From positions 29,851 to 93,850 of the forward strand of contig NZ_BAABDD010000020.1 of the NCBI RefSeq assembly GCF_039539445.1: DNA of 64,000 nucleotides, in the 5' to 3' direction. This DNA is from Salinactinospora qingdaonensis (GTDB lineage: Bacteria > Actinomycetota > Actinomycetes > Streptosporangiales > Streptosporangiaceae). The translations under genes and the position numbers were made by a program. Positions 42,183 to 51,244 of the stretch are shown here, in pieces. Within the stretch, counting starts at the first letter, position 1. Each line of letters opens with the position of its first letter. Below the pieces are notes generated by a model. It made no database searches, was not told where the DNA came from, and saw only the letters and a program-made list of their open reading frames with translations.

Positions 42183-43427
42183 TCAGGCGGTGTGGTCCTG
42201 GTCGGCGACCGAGGCGAGGTAGGCGTCGGTCTTGGCGGGGTCGACGAACCAGTGCTCGAAGTCGGTGGGGTCGTTGTAGCCCATGGCGAAGCGGTAGGCC
42301 ACGGCGGGGTTGTGGGCGGCGGTGGCCAGGGTGCGCTGCACGTGCTCGGGTAGCGGCTCCAGCATCATGTTGGTGAAGGCGGTCACGTGCTGGGCGTAGT
42401 TCCAGTAGGCGTCGAAGGTCTGCTGCATCCACTGCGGGTCGAAGGGCTGGTCGCCGCGGTCCACGATGGCGCGCAGGTAGATGTCGGCGCAGCGCACCGC
42501 GTTGTTGGCGCCTTGGCCGGTGATGGGGTCGTTGGCGACCACCACGTCGGCCATGCCCAGCACGTGGGAGGTTTCCGACAGCCGCGCCACCGGGTGGCGC
42601 ACCACCGGGGTGTAGCCGCCGACGAGGGAGCAGCGCTCGTCGGCGGGCTCGGCCTCCAGGCAACGCTCGTATTCCCACGGCACGTAGCGCCGCGCCAGGT
42701 CGAGGGTGCGTTCCAAGTGCTCCTTGGGGGCGGGCCGATCCGACCAGCAGTCGAGCGGGCCGCCGGGCACCGCCTCCCAAAACAGGATGTCGCAAGGACC
42801 GCTGTTGGTGTAGGCGGGGATGACGAACAGCTCACCGAGGCCCGGGAGCGCGTTGATGCGCACGTGCGGCTCCGGGTAGTCGGGCCGGGGCGTCATACCG
42901 TGCACATAGATGCACGACAGCATCCGCTGCGGGCTGTCGTAGGGGGAGCGGCTGGGGTCGCGGTCGAACAGCTCGACCAGCTCGCCCTTGCCCGCGGCGA
43001 TGATCGTCAGGTCGTACATGGCCGACAGCCCCTCCAGCTCGGAGGTCATGACGCCGTGGTAGACGACCTCGCCGCCGCGTTCCTCGAACAGCTCCAGCCA
43101 GGCGGCCATCTTGACCCGCTGGTCCACGGACTGGGCGTAGGAGTCCCAACGCCCCACGAAATCGAACGCCAGCTTCCCCGGCGGGTCCGACAGGGCCACC
43201 CGCTGCGAGACGATGCGCGGGGCCTGCTCCTCCCACTGGTTGAGTCCGAGGTCGCGTTCGATCTGTAGGTTGGGTGCGAAGATGCACTGGGTCGACATGA
43301 CCCGGCCGCCGCGGATCTCCTCGGGGGTGCGCGCCGACATGATGGTGACGTCATAGCCCGCGTCGAGCAGGCCCAACCCGAGTTGGAGGCCGGCCTGCCC
43401 GGCGCCGACGATCAAAATCCTGCGCAT
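42183..43427 (-). CDS. Styrene monooxygenase StyA-like flavoprotein
   Basis: 414-aa FAD-dependent oxygenase. It starts with the dinucleotide-binding motif RRILIVGAGQAGLQLGLGLL and contains RIVSQRVALSDP, DILFWEAVPGGPLD and MADVVVANDPITGQGANNA (FAD ribityl region), all as in StyA, the epoxidase component of two-component styrene/indole monooxygenases. Length (about 415 aa) fits StyA. No reductase (StyB) gene is adjacent, so a reductase elsewhere would be needed. It follows cvnD by 31 bp, in the place where conservons often carry a cytochrome P450, and is probably co-transcribed with cvnABCD. The substrate is unknown. Confidence 0.82.
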   Translation of the reverse strand: MRRILIVGAGQAGLQLGLGLLDAGYDVTIMSARTPEEIRGGRVMSTQCIFAPNLQIERDLGLNQWEEQAPRIVSQRVALSDPPGKLAFDFVGRWDSYAQSVDQRVKMAAWLELFEERGGEVVYHGVMTSELEGLSAMYDLTIIAAGKGELVELFDRDPSRSPYDSPQRMLSCIYVHGMTPRPDYPEPHVRINALPGLGELFVIPAYTNSGPCDILFWEAVPGGPLDCWSDRPAPKEHLERTLDLARRYVPWEYERCLEAEPADERCSLVGGYTPVVRHPVARLSETSHVLGMADVVVANDPITGQGANNAVRCADIYLRAIVDRGDQPFDPQWMQQTFDAYWNYAQHVTAFTNMMLEPLPEHVQRTLATAAHNPAVAYRFAMGYNDPTDFEHWFVDPAKTDAYLASVADQDHTA

Positions 43428-43458
43428 TTCTGCCTTTCTCGTTGAGGGGAGGACGAGA

Positions 43459-44064
43459 TCAGTGCCGTGACGGGGCGGCGGTGGCCGGGGCGGCCTGGCG
43501 CATGGTGTGCGACAACGACACGGTCAGGGTCTCCACGACCGAGCCGCGGCTGCGCGCGTCGCAGGTCACCAGCGGGGTTTCCGGGGCGAGCTGGAGCGCT
43601 TCGCGCACGTCGGTCAGGTCGTGGCTACAGTGGCCGTCGAACAGGTTGACGGCGACGATGAAGGGCACGTCGGAGTCGTTTTCGAAGTAGTTGACCGCGG
43701 CGAAGGAAACGTCGAGGCGCCGGGTGTCGACCAGGACGACCGCGCTGCTCGCGCCGCGGCACAGGTCGTCCCACATCGGCCAGAACCGGGCCTGGCCCGG
43801 GGTGCCGAACAGGTACAGCACGAGGTCGTCGGCCAGGGTGATGCGGCCGAAGTCCATGGCTACCGTGGTGGTGACCTTGTCGGTGCCGCCGGTGAGCGGG
43901 TCGACGGTCTTGGCGGCCTGGGTCATCCACGCCTCGGTGTTGACCGGAGGGATCTCCGAGACCGCGCCCACCAGAGTGGTCTTGCCGACGCCGAATCCGC
44001 CGGCGACGACGATCTTGGCCGAGGTGAGCTGCGGCACCGGGCTAGGCGAGCTCGTAAAGCCCAT
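43459..44064 (-). CDS. cvnD: CvnD, conservon small GTPase
   Basis: 201-aa Ras/MglA-like G protein. P-loop: KIVVAGGFGVGKTTLVGAVSE; switch region: TTTVAMDFGRITL; G3 region: YLFGTPGQARFWPMWDDL; then VVLVDTRR and FIVAVNLFDG (NxxD-like guanine recognition). Conservon CvnD proteins bind GTP and act with CvnA-C as a membrane-linked switch controlling development and secondary metabolism in streptomycetes. Its start lies 23 bp inside cvnC. The downstream oxygenase probably belongs to the same transcript. Confidence 0.93.
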   Translation of the reverse strand: MGFTSSPSPVPQLTSAKIVVAGGFGVGKTTLVGAVSEIPPVNTEAWMTQAAKTVDPLTGGTDKVTTTVAMDFGRITLADDLVLYLFGTPGQARFWPMWDDLCRGASSAVVLVDTRRLDVSFAAVNYFENDSDVPFIVAVNLFDGHCSHDLTDVREALQLAPETPLVTCDARSRGSVVETLTVSLSHTMRQAAPATAAPSRH

Positions 44065-44386
44065 CGATGACTCTCTCCAGCAGGCGGGGGTCGTAGGGGG
44101 AGGAATAGGTCTCCGGGTTGATGACCAGGTGACCGCGGGCCGCCATGTCGCCCAGCAGCACCCGGGTGACGCCCAGCGACACCTCGCAGTGCGCGGACAG
44201 CTCCGCGACCGACTGCACGGCGCTGCGGGCACGCTCGTAGAGGCGGCGCGCCTCGGGAGGCAACCGGTGGGCGTACTCGGGGTCGTAGTGCGGCACGGCG
44301 ACCAGCGTGTGAACGAACAGCCGTTGCCGCGGCTGGGTCCGTCCGCCCGTCAGCACGTAGGGTCGCACCCATGGGTTGACCGTCAT
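44042..44386 (-). CDS. cvnC: CvnC, DUF742 protein
   Basis: 114-aa DUF742 protein: VRPYVLTGGRTQPRQRL at the N-terminus and SVAELSAHCEVSLGVTRVLLGDMAARGHL, a winged-helix-like segment, in the middle. DUF742 proteins are the third component of conservons. The gene overlaps cvnD by 23 bp and follows cvnB after 31 bp. No enzymatic motif is present; it presumably mediates protein contacts in the CvnA-D complex. Confidence 0.93.
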   Translation of the reverse strand: MTVNPWVRPYVLTGGRTQPRQRLFVHTLVAVPHYDPEYAHRLPPEARRLYERARSAVQSVAELSAHCEVSLGVTRVLLGDMAARGHLVINPETYSSPYDPRLLERVIDGLYELA

Positions 44387-44417
44387 AGACGCTCTCCCGC
44401 CTGGCTATGGGCCCCCG

Positions 44418-44861
44418 TCATGACGCGCTCCCCTCCTGGGAGCGGCTGCGCAGATCGTCGCGTAACTGCGGGGTCAGCACATGGCCGACGCTGGCCACGA
44501 GCTGGGTCATCCGGTGGGCGATGACGCCGAGGTTGGCCCCCTCCTGTACCAGGACGGCCAGACCGGCGAGGTCACCGATCCCCATGAACAGGAAGTGCCC
44601 GGCGGAGAACTTCAGCATCACCTGCTCGCACCGGGGCTCGTCGACATGGTGGGCGATGCTGGTGCCCAGGCTGAGCAGGCCGCTGGTCATGGCGGCCAGC
44701 GAGTCGGCGAGGTCGGTGGGGATGGCGCTGGAGGTGATGAGCGGCAACCCGTCGGAGGAGACGATCAGCGCGTAGGCGACACCGGGGGTGGACGTGGCGA
44801 AGTCGTTGACCAGCCAGCCGAACTCATCCGGCGTGCGGGGCTCTTCGGAAACGCTGTTCAA
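44418..44861 (-). CDS. cvnB: CvnB, roadblock/LC7 protein
   Basis: 147-aa roadblock/LC7-domain protein: FGWLVNDFATSTPGVAYALIVSSDGLPLITS, then ADSLAAMTSGLLSLG and LFMGIGDLAGLAVLVQEGANLGVIAHRM. Such proteins act as regulators or GAP-like partners of small GTPases; CvnB pairs with CvnD in conservons. It begins 12 bp after cvnA and is followed by cvnC. Length and domain match the family. Confidence 0.93.
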   Translation of the reverse strand: MNSVSEEPRTPDEFGWLVNDFATSTPGVAYALIVSSDGLPLITSSAIPTDLADSLAAMTSGLLSLGTSIAHHVDEPRCEQVMLKFSAGHFLFMGIGDLAGLAVLVQEGANLGVIAHRMTQLVASVGHVLTPQLRDDLRSRSQEGSAS

Positions 44862-44873
44862 CAGGGGCCTCTT

Positions 44874-46025
44874 TTAGCTTTCAGGGCGGTGGTCGGGCGG
44901 CTGCGCGGCCGGGTCGGCGGCGGACTCGGCTCGCCCTCCAGCGGCGAAGCTGTCAAGGTCGTCGGCGAACGACCCGCCACCGGAACCGTCCTCGCGCGCC
45001 AGGGGACGCTTGGGTCGGGGCGTGGAGCCACCGCTGCCCGCGCCGGCGGCCGGCCGGCGGCGCAGGCTCTTGGGTTCGCGCCGTGGCAGTTCGCCCGCGG
45101 CCGGGCGCTGCGGCGGTGGGGGCTCGGGCGGCGCCTCCGGTGCCGAGTCGAGCTCTCCGGGGGCGAGCCTGAGGTGCCGGGGAACAGTGCCCGTCTTGTC
45201 GCTGCGGCGCGCCGGGGTATCGGTCCCGGCGGGGGCGGGGAACTCGCCCACCTCCGGCTGCTGGGGGAGGTCGCAGACGAGTTGGGCGGGCAGTGCGACT
45301 ACGACCGTGGTGCCGCCGGAGCCACCGGGGCCGGCGGAGTGGCGGGCGGTGAAGCTGACCCGCACGCCGTGGCGGCGCGCCAGCCGGTGCACCACCGCGA
45401 ATCCGGTGTGCGTGCCGGCCTGCTCGTCGAGCGGGGCAACGTCTCGGGCCATCGTCGCGTTGAGCGCTTCGACCTGCTCGGCCTTGAGGCCGATGCCGGC
45501 GTCGACGACGCGGACCACCACGCCACCGCTCTCGGTGGGGTGGGCGCTGACGTCGACCGTGGACGGGGAGTAGCGGGTGGCGTTGTCCAGCAGCGGGGAG
45601 AGCAGCGAAGCCATGTCGTCGGCCGTGTAGGCCAGCACCGCGAGTTCGGCCACGGAGCCGATCCGAACGCGGGTGTAGGACTCGATCGAGGAGGTCGCCA
45701 TACGGATGACGTCCATCAGCGCAACGGGGGCGCCGCCCAGTTCCGTCTCGTCGTGGCCGGCGAGAACGCGCAGTTCGCGGGCTGCGCGCCGCATCAGGGC
45801 CACCGCGTGGTCGACCTCGTAGAGCTGCTTGAGTGTGTCGGCGTCGCGCTCGTCGCGTTCGAGGTGGTCGAGCGCCTGGCGCTGCTGCTCAGCCAGGACC
45901 AGGACCTGCATGGCGAACCGGTCGGCGACGGCGGCCATCGGCGCGGGCTGCTGGGCGGGCGTTGGTTCGGTGGCTGCGGCCTGCCGGCGCTCGCGCCGGC
46001 GCCGGCCGAGCAGCGCCCGGATCAC
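44874..46025 (-). CDS. cvnA: CvnA, histidine-kinase-like ATPase without TM domain
   Basis: 383-aa protein with a GHKL ATPase domain: LLDNATRYSP (N box), VVDAGIGLKAEQVE (G1 box) and AGTHTGFAVVHRLARRHGV (G2 box), followed by a Pro-rich tail. Upstream is an all-alpha segment (about 30-100) like the conservon dimerisation region, with REL-VLAGHD in place of a phospho-acceptor His site. Typical CvnA proteins are larger, with two membrane helices and a sensor region; here the protein begins with a basic stretch MIRALLGRRRRERRQ and shows no membrane helix. The GTG at 46025 is the likely start, but the frame could in principle be truncated by an upstream mutation. Confidence 0.86.
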   Translation of the reverse strand: MIRALLGRRRRERRQAAATEPTPAQQPAPMAAVADRFAMQVLVLAEQQRQALDHLERDERDADTLKQLYEVDHAVALMRRAARELRVLAGHDETELGGAPVALMDVIRMATSSIESYTRVRIGSVAELAVLAYTADDMASLLSPLLDNATRYSPSTVDVSAHPTESGGVVVRVVDAGIGLKAEQVEALNATMARDVAPLDEQAGTHTGFAVVHRLARRHGVRVSFTARHSAGPGGSGGTTVVVALPAQLVCDLPQQPEVGEFPAPAGTDTPARRSDKTGTVPRHLRLAPGELDSAPEAPPEPPPPQRPAAGELPRREPKSLRRRPAAGAGSGGSTPRPKRPLAREDGSGGGSFADDLDSFAAGGRAESAADPAAQPPDHRPES

Positions 46026-46382
46026 GAGGGCCGCCCAGTGATGCGGAGACGACGGGGATGGAGTGGTGGACTGATGTAGCGATGCATGGACAGGGGCACG
46101 CTTTCCTCATCTGTGACACCGTCGGTGCAATGTGATTCCGCAGCGTACGGACACGGGTGCGGTGCGCAGTGCAAGCAGGCACAGCACACCTTTGTGTCCG
46201 GAAGGCGGCATATGTCATCCGACTCCGTTGGTCGCTAGGTTGTCACAGATTGCCATAGGGACAAAGCGTTCCGGTCACAAATGCGCACCCAACGTCACTG
46301 AAATCCCTTTTGGGCCTTAAGTCACTCAAGCTCCATATCGGGCATTATGAACGGCGTTGGGGTGCCGACCCGCCCCACATCG
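46026..46382. other. Intergenic, conservon promoter region
   Basis: No gene seen. The part 46120-46345 is less GC-rich than its surroundings and should contain the promoter of the cvnABCD operon on the minus strand. No clear operator was identified. Confidence 0.4.
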
Positions 46383-47228
46383 TCAGTGGGGCGGACCCTC
46401 GGTGGGGGTGCGGGGCGGTCGGGAGATCCCGGCGCGATCGGCGATGGCCTGGGCTTGGCGGAAGAGGGGGGCGTCGACCATCCGACCGTCGAGGGTGAAG
46501 ACGCCGGGGGTGTCCTCGGCGGCGGCCAGGACGCGCCGCGCCCACGCCACCTGTTCCTCGGTGGGGGCGTAGGCGGCCCGGATCACCTCGACCTGGCTGG
46601 GGTGGATACAGGCCGTGGCGGCGAACCCCAGCGCCACAGCGTCTTCGGCCTCGGCGCGCAGCCCGGCGTGGTCGGCGATGTCGAGATGCACCGCGTCCAC
46701 GGCGAACCGGCCGTATGCCCCGGCGGCGAGCAGCACGGTCGAGCGCACGTGCCGGGCGACATCGCGGTAGGTGCCGTCGGCGAACCTGCTCGACCCGCCG
46801 CCGAGCCCCGCCACGAGGTCCTCGGCGCCCCACATCATCCCGACGCAGCCCGCCGCCGCCGCGATCTCGGCCGCCCGCAGCGCCCCCATCGGCGTCTCGA
46901 CCAGCGCGACCACTTGGGCGTCGATGGCGCTGACCTGCTGCGGCGACTCGGCTTTGGCCAGCATCACCACGTCGTAGCCGGCGCGCGCCACCGCGTCGAG
47001 GTCGGCGGCGTGCTCGGGCGAGGTGGCCGGGTTGACGCGCACGATCGTGCGCTGCGCGTCGAGGGGAGTCTGCGCCAGCGCCTGCCGAGCGGTGTCGCGC
47101 CGCTGGGGATGGCAGCCGTCTTCGAGGTCGACGATGACGACGTCGGCGCCGGCCGCGGCCTTGGTGAAGCGCTCCGGGCGGTCGGCGGGACAAAACAGCA
47201 GCGCGGGGCCGGGAGGTGACCAACTCAC
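46383..47228 (-). CDS. CitE-like HpcH/HpaI family CoA-ester lyase
   Basis: 281-aa HpcH/HpaI aldolase/citrate lyase beta family protein. Visible: LLFCPADRPERFTKAAAGADVVIVDLEDGCHP (substrate and Mg region), VRVNPATSP, VMLAKAESPQQV, ALVETPMGALRAAEIA and HLDIADHAGLRAEAEDAVALGF, ending ACIHPSQVEVIRAAY. These stand-alone CitE-like enzymes cleave or form C-C bonds in acyl-CoAs (malyl-, citramalyl- or methylmalyl-CoA). The GTG at 47228 overlaps the MaoC stop (GTGA). Paired with the MaoC-type hydratase it suggests a short acyl-CoA pathway, such as mesaconyl/methylmalyl-CoA interconversion. Confidence 0.85.
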   Translation of the reverse strand: MSWSPPGPALLFCPADRPERFTKAAAGADVVIVDLEDGCHPQRRDTARQALAQTPLDAQRTIVRVNPATSPEHAADLDAVARAGYDVVMLAKAESPQQVSAIDAQVVALVETPMGALRAAEIAAAAGCVGMMWGAEDLVAGLGGGSSRFADGTYRDVARHVRSTVLLAAGAYGRFAVDAVHLDIADHAGLRAEAEDAVALGFAATACIHPSQVEVIRAAYAPTEEQVAWARRVLAAAEDTPGVFTLDGRMVDAPLFRQAQAIADRAGISRPPRTPTEGPPH

Positions 47229-47740
47229 GAGGTCCCCCCGGTCTCGTCGGCCGGGCGGCACCGCACCAGCGTGGTGCGCACGGCCCGGGCGACCACTTCG
47301 CCGTGCTGGTTGCGGCCGGTGTGCTCCAAAGTCACGATCCCCTCGCCGGGGCGGCTGTTGGAGCGGCGTTTACCGGTGCACACCGTCTCGGCGTAAAGCG
47401 TGTCGCCGTGGAACAGCGGGTGGGGAAACGACACCTCGCCGAAGCCGAGGTTGGCCACGATCGTGCCCTGGGTGAGCTGGGCGACCGAGAGTCCCACCAG
47501 GGTCGACAGGGTGAGCATCGAGTTGACTAGCCGCTCGCCGAAGGGCTGGCTCTGCGCCCAGGCCGCGTCGAGATGCAACGATTGGGTGTTCATCGTCTGG
47601 GTGGTGAACATGACGTTGTCGGCCTCGGTGATCGTGCGTCCCGGCCGGTGCAGGTAGGTCACCCCCTCATCGAACTCTTCAAACCACAGCCCCCGCTGTA
47701 TAACGTGCCCGCGAGACTCGGCAGGACTCACAACCGCCAC
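47225..47740 (-). CDS. MaoC family dehydratase
   Basis: 171-aa hot-dog-fold hydratase. LWFEEFDEGVTYLHRPGRTITEADNVMFTTQTMNTQSLHLDAAWA holds the conserved N and H of MaoC domains, and GFGEVSFPHPLFHGDTLYAET is the typical second half. It probably hydrates an enoyl-CoA such as mesaconyl-CoA, producing the substrate for the overlapping CitE-like lyase. GTG 47740 or GTG 47731 could be the start; the latter has AAGGGG at better spacing. Confidence 0.86.
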   Translation of the reverse strand: MAVVSPAESRGHVIQRGLWFEEFDEGVTYLHRPGRTITEADNVMFTTQTMNTQSLHLDAAWAQSQPFGERLVNSMLTLSTLVGLSVAQLTQGTIVANLGFGEVSFPHPLFHGDTLYAETVCTGKRRSNSRPGEGIVTLEHTGRNQHGEVVARAVRTTLVRCRPADETGGTS

Positions 47741-47918
47741 CCCTTATGTCGTGGATCGCCAGACGTTGTCGGCCGTCGCGGTATCCGACCGTATCCGGTG
47801 CGCTCGGCCCCGAGCCTCGCCCGCGGCGCCGGCAGCGCCGGTTCGGTGCCGGCACGGTGGGCGCACGCCCGCGGATACGGTGCCGGATGCGTTGGACAGG
47901 GCTCGGCCCCGGCCGCCG

Positions 47919-48087
47919 CTAGATTCTGTTTTTCGGACGGCTGGGGTGGGGGCTGTGGGAGTGTTCGTCGTCCGCTCGTGCCTCGATCGCTTCGCGATCT
48001 CGGCAGCCCGCAGGGGCGATAGCGGACACGCTCCCCCATTCCGCCCTGCCCTCGCTCGCGTCGACCTTTTCAAAGAACAGAACCTAG
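47919..48087 (+). repeat. Full-length dispersed palindromic element (169 bp)
   Basis: The best delimited copy. Ends are near-perfect inverted repeats: CTAGATTCTGTT (47919-47930) and AACAGAACCTAG (48076-48087). The core at 47976-48007 contains the hairpin GATCGCTTCGCGATC flanked by TCGTGCCTC and TCGGCAGC. It sits downstream of the esterase gene that ends at 48140. No ORF with protein character inside. MITE-like or terminator-like; function unknown. Confidence 0.8.
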
Positions 48088-48139
48088 CGGGCCGGGGCCG
48101 GTGGTTTTCTTAGTGGGAAACGCGCGGTTCCCGGTTGGC

Positions 48140-49006
48140 TCACCGGGCCATCGCGGCTTGGCTCTCCTCCTGGATCTGGTTGAGGGCCTGCTGGAAGTAG
48201 CCCTTGAAGACCGGGTAGTTCTCGCTCATGGGGAAGTGCCCGATCTTTTCCATCTTGATGAACGTGGCGCCGCTGATGCCGTCGGCGGTGCGCTGGCTGT
48301 CCTCCGGAGTGGTCAGGTAGTCATACTCGCCGGTGATCAGCACGAGTGGGCAGGTGGACGTGTCGATCTCGCCCAACCGGCCACGCAGGTCGTGGTCGAC
48401 CGAGTAGAAGTACAGGTCCCCGCGGAAGGCTTCCGAGCCTTGGGTGTAGTAGAACCAGGTCGCCGCGCGGTCGGCGTCGGGCGACTGTGGGGCCATCAGG
48501 TCCCACACGCCACTGGCCGAGACTTGGGCGGCGTTGGCGTGCGGGTGCTGCCACCAGTCGAGGAAGAACCCCGGCGAGTAGTCGGCGCCCTCGATCGAGA
48601 CGATGCCGCCAAAGCGCTCCGGGTGGCGGAGGGCGAGCTGCAACGCCTCGTTACCGCCGAAGGAACATCCCGCAAAGATCGGCTTCTCCAGCTCCAGCGC
48701 GTCGCAGAAGCTGGTGATGAAGGCGGTGTACCAATCGGCGGTGAGCCGGTACTCCTGCTTCCACCACTCTTTGTTCGTGGGCGGATCGGACTTGCCGTGG
48801 TTGGTGAGGTCGTAGGCGATCACCCGGTAGTTGCTGGTGATGTCCTCGTCCTCAAGCAGGTAACGCCACTGGTGGTTGTGACAGCCCGCCGTGTGCTGAC
48901 AGACGAGGGGCGTGCCCTCGCCGTTTTCCAGGTAGAAGACCTTGCACTCGTCACCGAGTACGTCGATGGTCACATAGTGTCCGGTTACCGGTGAGAACTG
49001 GGCCAT
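48140..49006 (-). CDS. Alpha/beta-fold hydrolase
   Basis: 288-aa alpha/beta hydrolase. Oxyanion segment VCQHTAGCHNHQWRYL, nucleophile Ser in FAGCSFGGNEALQLA (GxSxG with Cys in the second place), acid in LITGEYDYLTTPED and catalytic His in KIGHFPMSEN. Members with AGC/GHFPMSEN features are annotated as hydrolases of small esters or lactones; the substrate cannot be told. It starts 31 bp after the SCP2-like gene, so they form a two-gene operon, ended by a palindromic element. Confidence 0.84.
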   Translation of the reverse strand: MAQFSPVTGHYVTIDVLGDECKVFYLENGEGTPLVCQHTAGCHNHQWRYLLEDEDITSNYRVIAYDLTNHGKSDPPTNKEWWKQEYRLTADWYTAFITSFCDALELEKPIFAGCSFGGNEALQLALRHPERFGGIVSIEGADYSPGFFLDWWQHPHANAAQVSASGVWDLMAPQSPDADRAATWFYYTQGSEAFRGDLYFYSVDHDLRGRLGEIDTSTCPLVLITGEYDYLTTPEDSQRTADGISGATFIKMEKIGHFPMSENYPVFKGYFQQALNQIQEESQAAMAR

Positions 49007-49037
49007 GTCAGTGTTCCTCTCCCCGCTCAGTCGGCTG

Positions 49038-49481
49038 TTATGTCGAGGGCTCTCGTTGCTGAGGTGCGGACACCTCTTCGTGGACCGGGACTCCGCTCAC
49101 CCGGAGCAGCTCCATCTGGCGGGTCACGCAGCGCAGGTTCTGCATCAAGACGAGCAGATCGCCTTCGAGCTCCATGTCCTCGCGGAATGTCGCTGCCCAG
49201 ATGCCGTGGGCCATCGGGCGCGGCTCCTTCTTTCCGAATTCGCGCCACGTGTCCTCACCGGCTCGAATGAGAAATTGATAGCGCAGGTCCAGTGGCCCCG
49301 GGTCAACGAGGATTTCTTCGACTTTTCCGTGGTGCATCACGATCTGGTATTTATGACTGCCCATGTCGAGTAGATAGGAGCAGTCGAAGAACTTTCCGTG
49401 GGCCTGCAACTCCTCGTCCTGGTTACATACCCGAGTAAACTCTTCTACCCAGCGGTCCGCCACTGCGGTCTCTGTGGCCAT
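49038..49481 (-). CDS. SCP2-like / small-ligand-binding domain protein
   Basis: 147-aa protein with features of the SCP2 sterol-carrier fold: FTRVCNQDEELQAHGKFFDCSYLLDMGSHKYQIVMHHGKVEEI followed by YQFLIRAGEDTWREFGKKEP and GDLLVLMQNLRCVTRQMELL. Similar proteins accompany alpha/beta hydrolases and acyl-CoA enzymes and may hold a hydrophobic substrate. First gene of the operon with the hydrolase. The family assignment is tentative. Confidence 0.6.
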   Translation of the reverse strand: MATETAVADRWVEEFTRVCNQDEELQAHGKFFDCSYLLDMGSHKYQIVMHHGKVEEILVDPGPLDLRYQFLIRAGEDTWREFGKKEPRPMAHGIWAATFREDMELEGDLLVLMQNLRCVTRQMELLRVSGVPVHEEVSAPQQREPST

Positions 49482-50173
49482 GTTCCCCCCTTTAGCGATG
49501 TCATGGGGCCACCCGTGCGTGTGCGCGTCGCTCGTCGTGCGAGGGCCGCACCGTCTGCCCTTCCCGATTCAACCAAGCGGTATGACCTGTTTGACGGATT
49601 CGTGAACTGCTCTGGACGGTGTGTTTAGCCAACCGAAGCCGACGGCGTAAGACCATTACCGAAAGCAGTGGAAAAACAACCTAAAGTAGGGTGTAAACCG
49701 GTTATGCACACACGAGAAAAGCTATGTCGAGTTTCCCGTACCCGCCTCGCCGACGACGTGACGACTTTCCCTCGTTCGGGAGGTTCACTGGAGTCCTGGA
49801 AATCCGACCGACTGACGACCACTCACCTTCCCCCGCGGCGCAGCCCGTTTTTGTGTACCGTCGGACCCGCGACCGGTGGGGCATCGTCGGCAGCCAGCCG
49901 CGCGAGAGAGGGAACACGCTGGCTTCTGTTGTTCGGACGGCCGGGACGTGGGGCCGTGGAGGTGTTCTCTGTCGGCTCGCGCCTGGATCGCTGCGCGATC
50001 TCGGCAGCCGGCGGGGGCCACAGCGGACACGCCCCAGCGCCGGCCCTCGTCGCCTCTTCCACCCCCGGCGGGACCGACTCCCATACGCGACGCCGCACAG
50101 TCGCGGGGCAGATATCTGGAGTGACCTTGGCCTCGCTCCCCGCTTAGAGCAAAGGGCGGGAACGTAACATGGA
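49482..50173. other. Intergenic with a palindromic element
   Basis: No gene seen. The region 49600-49750 is AT-richer and should hold the SCP2-like operon promoter. A palindromic element copy starts at about 49921 (TTCTGTTGTTCGGACGG), with its core at 49977-50008, and continues towards 50060. Confidence 0.55.
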
Positions 50174-51244
50174 GTGTCGGAGCCGGATACCCACGGTAGT
50201 GCGACGCCGTCGTTCGACGCGATCCGCACGATGCTCGGCACGGTCGCCGGGCTGGTTTGCCAGGAGGTCCTCAGGGTGCTGCGCATCCACTTCACCCCGG
50301 AGTCACCTGAGGAGATCCACCACGCCGACCAGCCCGACGCGATGTGGGAGATCCTGCTGAGCCTGCACGCACTCCAGGAGCGGGCCGACACGGGCGACAG
50401 CCGGTGGCGTGCGCGGGTAGCCGAGGGGATGACAGGACCCATGCGGCGACTGGCCCACCTCACCCCACCCCGGGGCTACTCGCCGGACTTCCTGACTCCC
50501 CTGAGCGGGCCGGGCGGTGTGGAACAGGGCCTTGACGCGGTGCTCGCCACTCCCCCGTCCCGACTGCGGCGCGATTTGGCGCTGTTGGCCAGGCAGCAGC
50601 ACCGCTCCACGACCGTGCGGGGACTGCTGCGTGAGGGTCCCACCGCTTTGCGCCCCGTGGCCGCGGCCATGCGCTCCTACTACGAGCTCGCCCTAGCCCC
50701 GGAGTGGGAACGGTTGGGCTCTCGTATGGAGCACAACCTGGCTTCGGGACCCGGCACCGCGGGGGCGCCGCGGGAGATCCCCCCACCGTTGCGCGCATCA
50801 ACTCGTTGGCAGGGCTGGGTCCTCACGATCGCCTACCCCGTCTCGCGGGATCTGTCCCTGGCGGGGCGTCCGCTGTATCTGATCCCCTCCTTTTTCTGCC
50901 GGCGCTACCCCATCGCCCTGCACGACCCCGGGCTCACGCCGGTTGTGGTCTATCCGGCCGTACACACCTCGGTCGTGCCGGTGGCACCATCCGTAGAGCC
51001 CCAACGCCGCACGGTCCTGGCTCGACTACTCGGCGGCACTCGGGCAGCCGTGTTCGAGGCGATCGCCCACGGGTGCACCACGACCGAACTGGCCCGCCGG
51101 CTCGACATATCCCCCGCATCGGCCAGCGAACACACCGCTGTCCTCCGCGATGCGGGCCTCGTCCGCAGCCAGCGCCGACGCAACACCGTGTACCACCAGA
51201 TGACCGAGCTGGGCTACGGACTGCTCCTCGGCGAGCGGAACTGA
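50174..51244 (+). CDS. ArsR-family transcriptional regulator
   Basis: 356-aa regulator. The C-terminal winged helix is plain: RAAVFEAIAHGCTTTELARRLDISPASASEHTAVLRDAGLVRSQRRRNTVYHQMTELGYGLL. The N-terminal 250 residues (LRIHFTPESPEEIHHADQPDAMWEILLSLHALQER) are of the kind found in large actinobacterial ArsR proteins without a metal site; no Cys cluster is present. The GTG start at 50174 has a poor ribosome site, and the family N-terminus would fit better at about residue 30, so the true start may be downstream. It stands alone. Confidence 0.8.
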   Translation: MSEPDTHGSATPSFDAIRTMLGTVAGLVCQEVLRVLRIHFTPESPEEIHHADQPDAMWEILLSLHALQERADTGDSRWRARVAEGMTGPMRRLAHLTPPRGYSPDFLTPLSGPGGVEQGLDAVLATPPSRLRRDLALLARQQHRSTTVRGLLREGPTALRPVAAAMRSYYELALAPEWERLGSRMEHNLASGPGTAGAPREIPPPLRASTRWQGWVLTIAYPVSRDLSLAGRPLYLIPSFFCRRYPIALHDPGLTPVVVYPAVHTSVVPVAPSVEPQRRTVLARLLGGTRAAVFEAIAHGCTTTELARRLDISPASASEHTAVLRDAGLVRSQRRRNTVYHQMTELGYGLLLGERN

